From NCBI GenBank assembly GCA_031987425.1, contig DALZZL010000001.1, forward strand, positions 55,405-119,404: 64,000 nt of DNA, read 5' to 3'. Below the pieces are notes generated by a model, which saw only the letters and a program-made list of their open reading frames with translations, did not search any database and was not told the origin of the DNA. The DNA comes from Stenotrophomonas_A sp002429615. Lineage in GTDB: Bacteria; Pseudomonadota; Gammaproteobacteria; Xanthomonadales; Xanthomonadaceae. Below, in pieces: positions 62,192-64,000 of the stretch. Made by a program: the position numbers and the translations under genes. The first letter of the stretch is position 1, and each line of letters begins with the position of its first letter.

Positions 62192-63544
62192 ATGCGGCTG
62201 GCAGGCATGCTTCCGACCGGGCTGGTGCTTCTCGCACTGGTTTGCTGCGCGTGCCCGGCAATGGGCGAACCCGGGCGCCAGACCGTCCCCTCGCCGACCG
62301 CGCCCAGCACCGAGCTGACGGGGCCGTGGCGCTTCCAGATCGGCGATGATCCGCGCTGGGCGGCGCCGGACTTCGACGACAGCACCTGGGAGAGCGTCGA
62401 CCTCACGCCCGCAGCCGACGCGCACGACGGCGATGTGGGCTTGCCGGGCTATGTCGCCGGATGGCGGGCTCGCGGCCATTCCGCCGATACCGGTTTTGCG
62501 TGGTATCGCCTGGCGGTGACCGTGGACGCCGGACGCGACGTGGCGCTGGCATTGGCCGGACCCACATTGGTGGATTCGACCTACCAGCTCTATGTGGATG
62601 GCCGTCTGGTGGGCGGCCCGGGGGATTTCTCCGGCCCGTCGCCGCGTGCCTACAGCGTGCGACCCAGCATGTTCATGCTTCCCGCATCAACGGTGGCGGG
62701 CCCGCGCACGTATCAGCTGGCGCTGCGCGTCTGGATGGATCCGGCTGATGCCGCTGGCGACAGCGGTGGTGTGCATGTCGCGCCGACGATCGGGCGGGCC
62801 GATGCCATTGCGCTGCTGCATCAGGTGCAATGGCTGCGGACGTTCAAGGGCTATGTGGTGGATGCGCTAGAGCCCCTCGCCTTCCTGCTGCTGGCGATCC
62901 TGCTGTCGGCAATGGCACGCGGACACGAAGGGCGCCTGTGGTTGGTGCTCGCGTTGCTGCTGCTCGCGCTGCTGCGCGTGAATCAGGTGACCTATGCCTG
63001 GACGCCGTGGCAGAGCCTGCGCTGCTACGACATCGCCACCGCGGTCGTGCTCAGGCCGCTGGTGCTCAGCGTCTGGCTCGTGGCCTGGTGCCGATGGTTC
63101 GGCGTGCCACTGCCGTCGCGCTGGCCGCTATGGCTCGGGATCCTGCTGGTGGCGCATGTCGGCTGCGCGCTGGCGGCACGCCCCTGGTTCATGCCAGGCA
63201 TGGCCGAAGGTTTGCGCCATGCGGCTGAAGGTGGAATGCGCCTGCTGCGGCTGCTCCACCTACTCCTATATATAGGCGTGATCGCGGCGGGCCTGTACCG
63301 TCGGCCTGCCGTGCGGACCTGGCTGACGGCGCTGGCGGCGCTACTGGTGGGCGTCGGCCTGTTCTCTTCGGAACTCAGTGCCTTGGGCGTCCCCGGCATC
63401 TGGTTCCCGTATGGCACTGGCGTGGCGCGTGGCCAGTTCGCCTATGCAGGCTTCATCGTGATCATGTTCGCGCTGCTGCTGATGCTTCCCCCGCGCATGC
63501 GCGCGGCGAGTCAGGTACCGGCGGTCGCGCTGGACCGCCGATAA
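62192..63544 (+). CDS. 7TM-DISM-like membrane protein without an output domain
   Basis: A 450-residue protein with signal peptide (MLPTGLVLLALVCCACPAMG). A periplasmic galactose-binding-like domain follows (TGPWRFQIGDDPRWAAPDFDDSTWESVDL, TGFAWYRLAVTVDAG, YQLYVDGRLVGGPGDFSG, TYQLALRVWMDP). Next come seven or so membrane helices (from LEPLAFLLLAILLSAMA to FAYAGFIVIMFALLLML), then a short cytoplasmic tail. Such 7TM-DISM receptors usually continue into a histidine kinase or GGDEF domain; here the frame ends about 20 residues after the last helix. The periplasmic domain resembles the sugar-binding jelly roll of GH2 enzymes. Ligand unknown. The neighbour is convergent, so a partner is not obvious. 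Confidence 0.78.
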   Translation: MRLAGMLPTGLVLLALVCCACPAMGEPGRQTVPSPTAPSTELTGPWRFQIGDDPRWAAPDFDDSTWESVDLTPAADAHDGDVGLPGYVAGWRARGHSADTGFAWYRLAVTVDAGRDVALALAGPTLVDSTYQLYVDGRLVGGPGDFSGPSPRAYSVRPSMFMLPASTVAGPRTYQLALRVWMDPADAAGDSGGVHVAPTIGRADAIALLHQVQWLRTFKGYVVDALEPLAFLLLAILLSAMARGHEGRLWLVLALLLLALLRVNQVTYAWTPWQSLRCYDIATAVVLRPLVLSVWLVAWCRWFGVPLPSRWPLWLGILLVAHVGCALAARPWFMPGMAEGLRHAAEGGMRLLRLLHLLLYIGVIAAGLYRRPAVRTWLTALAALLVGVGLFSSELSALGVPGIWFPYGTGVARGQFAYAGFIVIMFALLLMLPPRMRAASQVPAVALDRR

Positions 63545-63561
63545 CCTTCGGTGATCCGCGC

Positions 63562-64000
63562 TTACCGCGTCACCACGAACCGCACCTCGACCCGGCGGTT
63601 CGGCAGCAGGCATTCCAGCAGCGCCGCGCGCGGCTTGACCCCCGCGCACTGCTGCACCTGCTCGCCATCACCCCGGAACGTATAGCGCACGCGCTCGCCG
63701 TCCACGCCGCGGCCGATCAGCATCTGCCGCACGGTGCGCGCGCGGCGCTCGGACAGCGCCTGGTTGTAGTCGTGGCCGCGCCCGTCCATGCGGTCGGCAT
63801 GGCCGACCAGCTCGATCTCCTGCAGCACCAGCCCTTCCTCGGCGATGCGCGCCAGCGCCCGGTCCAGGCTTTCCAGCGAGTAGGTGCGGATGTCGCGGTA
63901 GCCATCGCGGTCGAAGTCGAACAGCACGTTGGCGACCAGTGTCATCGGCTCCGCCGGCACGGCCGCCGGGGCCGCCGGGGCCGCCGGACCGGCCGGACCG
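63562..64000 (-). CDS. OmpA-family protein, 5' part beyond the window
   Basis: The frame is open from base 64000 and encodes a Gly/Pro/Ala linker (AAPAAPAAVPAEP) and then an OmpA C-terminal peptidoglycan-binding domain: VLFDFDRDGYRDI, IELVGHADRMDGRGHDYNQALSERRARTVRQMLIGRGVD, and a final NRRVEVRFVV with the usual Asn-Arg-Arg-Val-Glu pattern. It binds diaminopimelate of peptidoglycan from the periplasm. Two cysteines (QCAGVKPRAALLECL) lie in the insertion typical of Xanthomonadaceae members. The N-terminal part, barrel or lipoprotein, is outside the window. Confidence 0.9.
   Translation of the reverse strand, partial: GPAGPAAPAAPAAVPAEPMTLVANVLFDFDRDGYRDIRTYSLESLDRALARIAEEGLVLQEIELVGHADRMDGRGHDYNQALSERRARTVRQMLIGRGVDGERVRYTFRGDGEQVQQCAGVKPRAALLECLLPNRRVEVRFVVTR

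Overview
The window is about 64 kb of GC-rich DNA that reads as a chromosome segment from a Xanthomonadaceae (Lysobacterales) bacterium, most like Stenotrophomonas or a close relative. The main reasons are a two-component/RND layout matching smeRS-smeABC, a TonB-receptor locus for mannose-containing glycans, fragments of Xanthomonas/Stenotrophomonas-type filamentous phage (DUF3653, Zot), GTAG-type hairpins and a recognisable XerCD dif site. Genus is inferred, not proven.

Layout. 1-4901: a TetR regulator (cut by the window edge) followed by a two-gene RND efflux operon without its own outer-membrane channel. 5040-9114: a sulfatase, a MarC-family membrane protein, a small lipoprotein and a di-haem peroxidase. 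9236-20733: a polymorphic-toxin island on the + strand. It holds a 1851-residue exported protein built from seven tandem ~213-residue units, an Rhs protein whose C-terminus looks like an L,D-transpeptidase-type (DUF2778/Tlde1-like) toxin, and a small exported protein that is the natural immunity candidate. 20906-20933: dif. 21031-25020: decayed filamentous-phage material (DUF3653 gene, a headless zot with a nonsense codon, a second 47-bp zot scrap, a second DUF3653 tail) interleaved with several small exported proteins.

25156-40957: a carbohydrate locus. It has two GH92 alpha-mannosidases, a GH2 beta-mannosidase, a TonB-dependent receptor, a LacI regulator, an AGE-family epimerase (probable mannose isomerase) and a PfkB-family fructokinase. 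Four related 16-bp palindromes with a central CpG sit between the divergent GH92 and receptor genes and are probably the LacI operators. A consistent route is import or trimming of mannosides, mannose to fructose, then fructose 6-phosphate.

41120-51850: a type I secretion operon (ABC exporter, HlyD adaptor) feeding a 2339-residue RTX protein. 52047-53129: a beta-lactamase-fold serine hydrolase. 53214-61188: response regulator and sensor kinase divergent from adaptor, RND pump and outer-membrane channel, matching smeRS-smeABC. 61235-64000: a possible DUF6765-like protein, a 7TM-DISM-like membrane protein and an OmpA-family protein cut by the window edge.

The dif assignment has independent support. 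GGGNAGGG (the E. coli FtsK-orienting KOPS) appears on the + strand at five places left of dif and on the - strand at seven places right of it, with none seen in the opposite sense. Genes on the left are mostly + and those just right mostly -. The window therefore probably spans the replication terminus, with the Rhs toxin island within about 700 bp of the dimer-resolution site.
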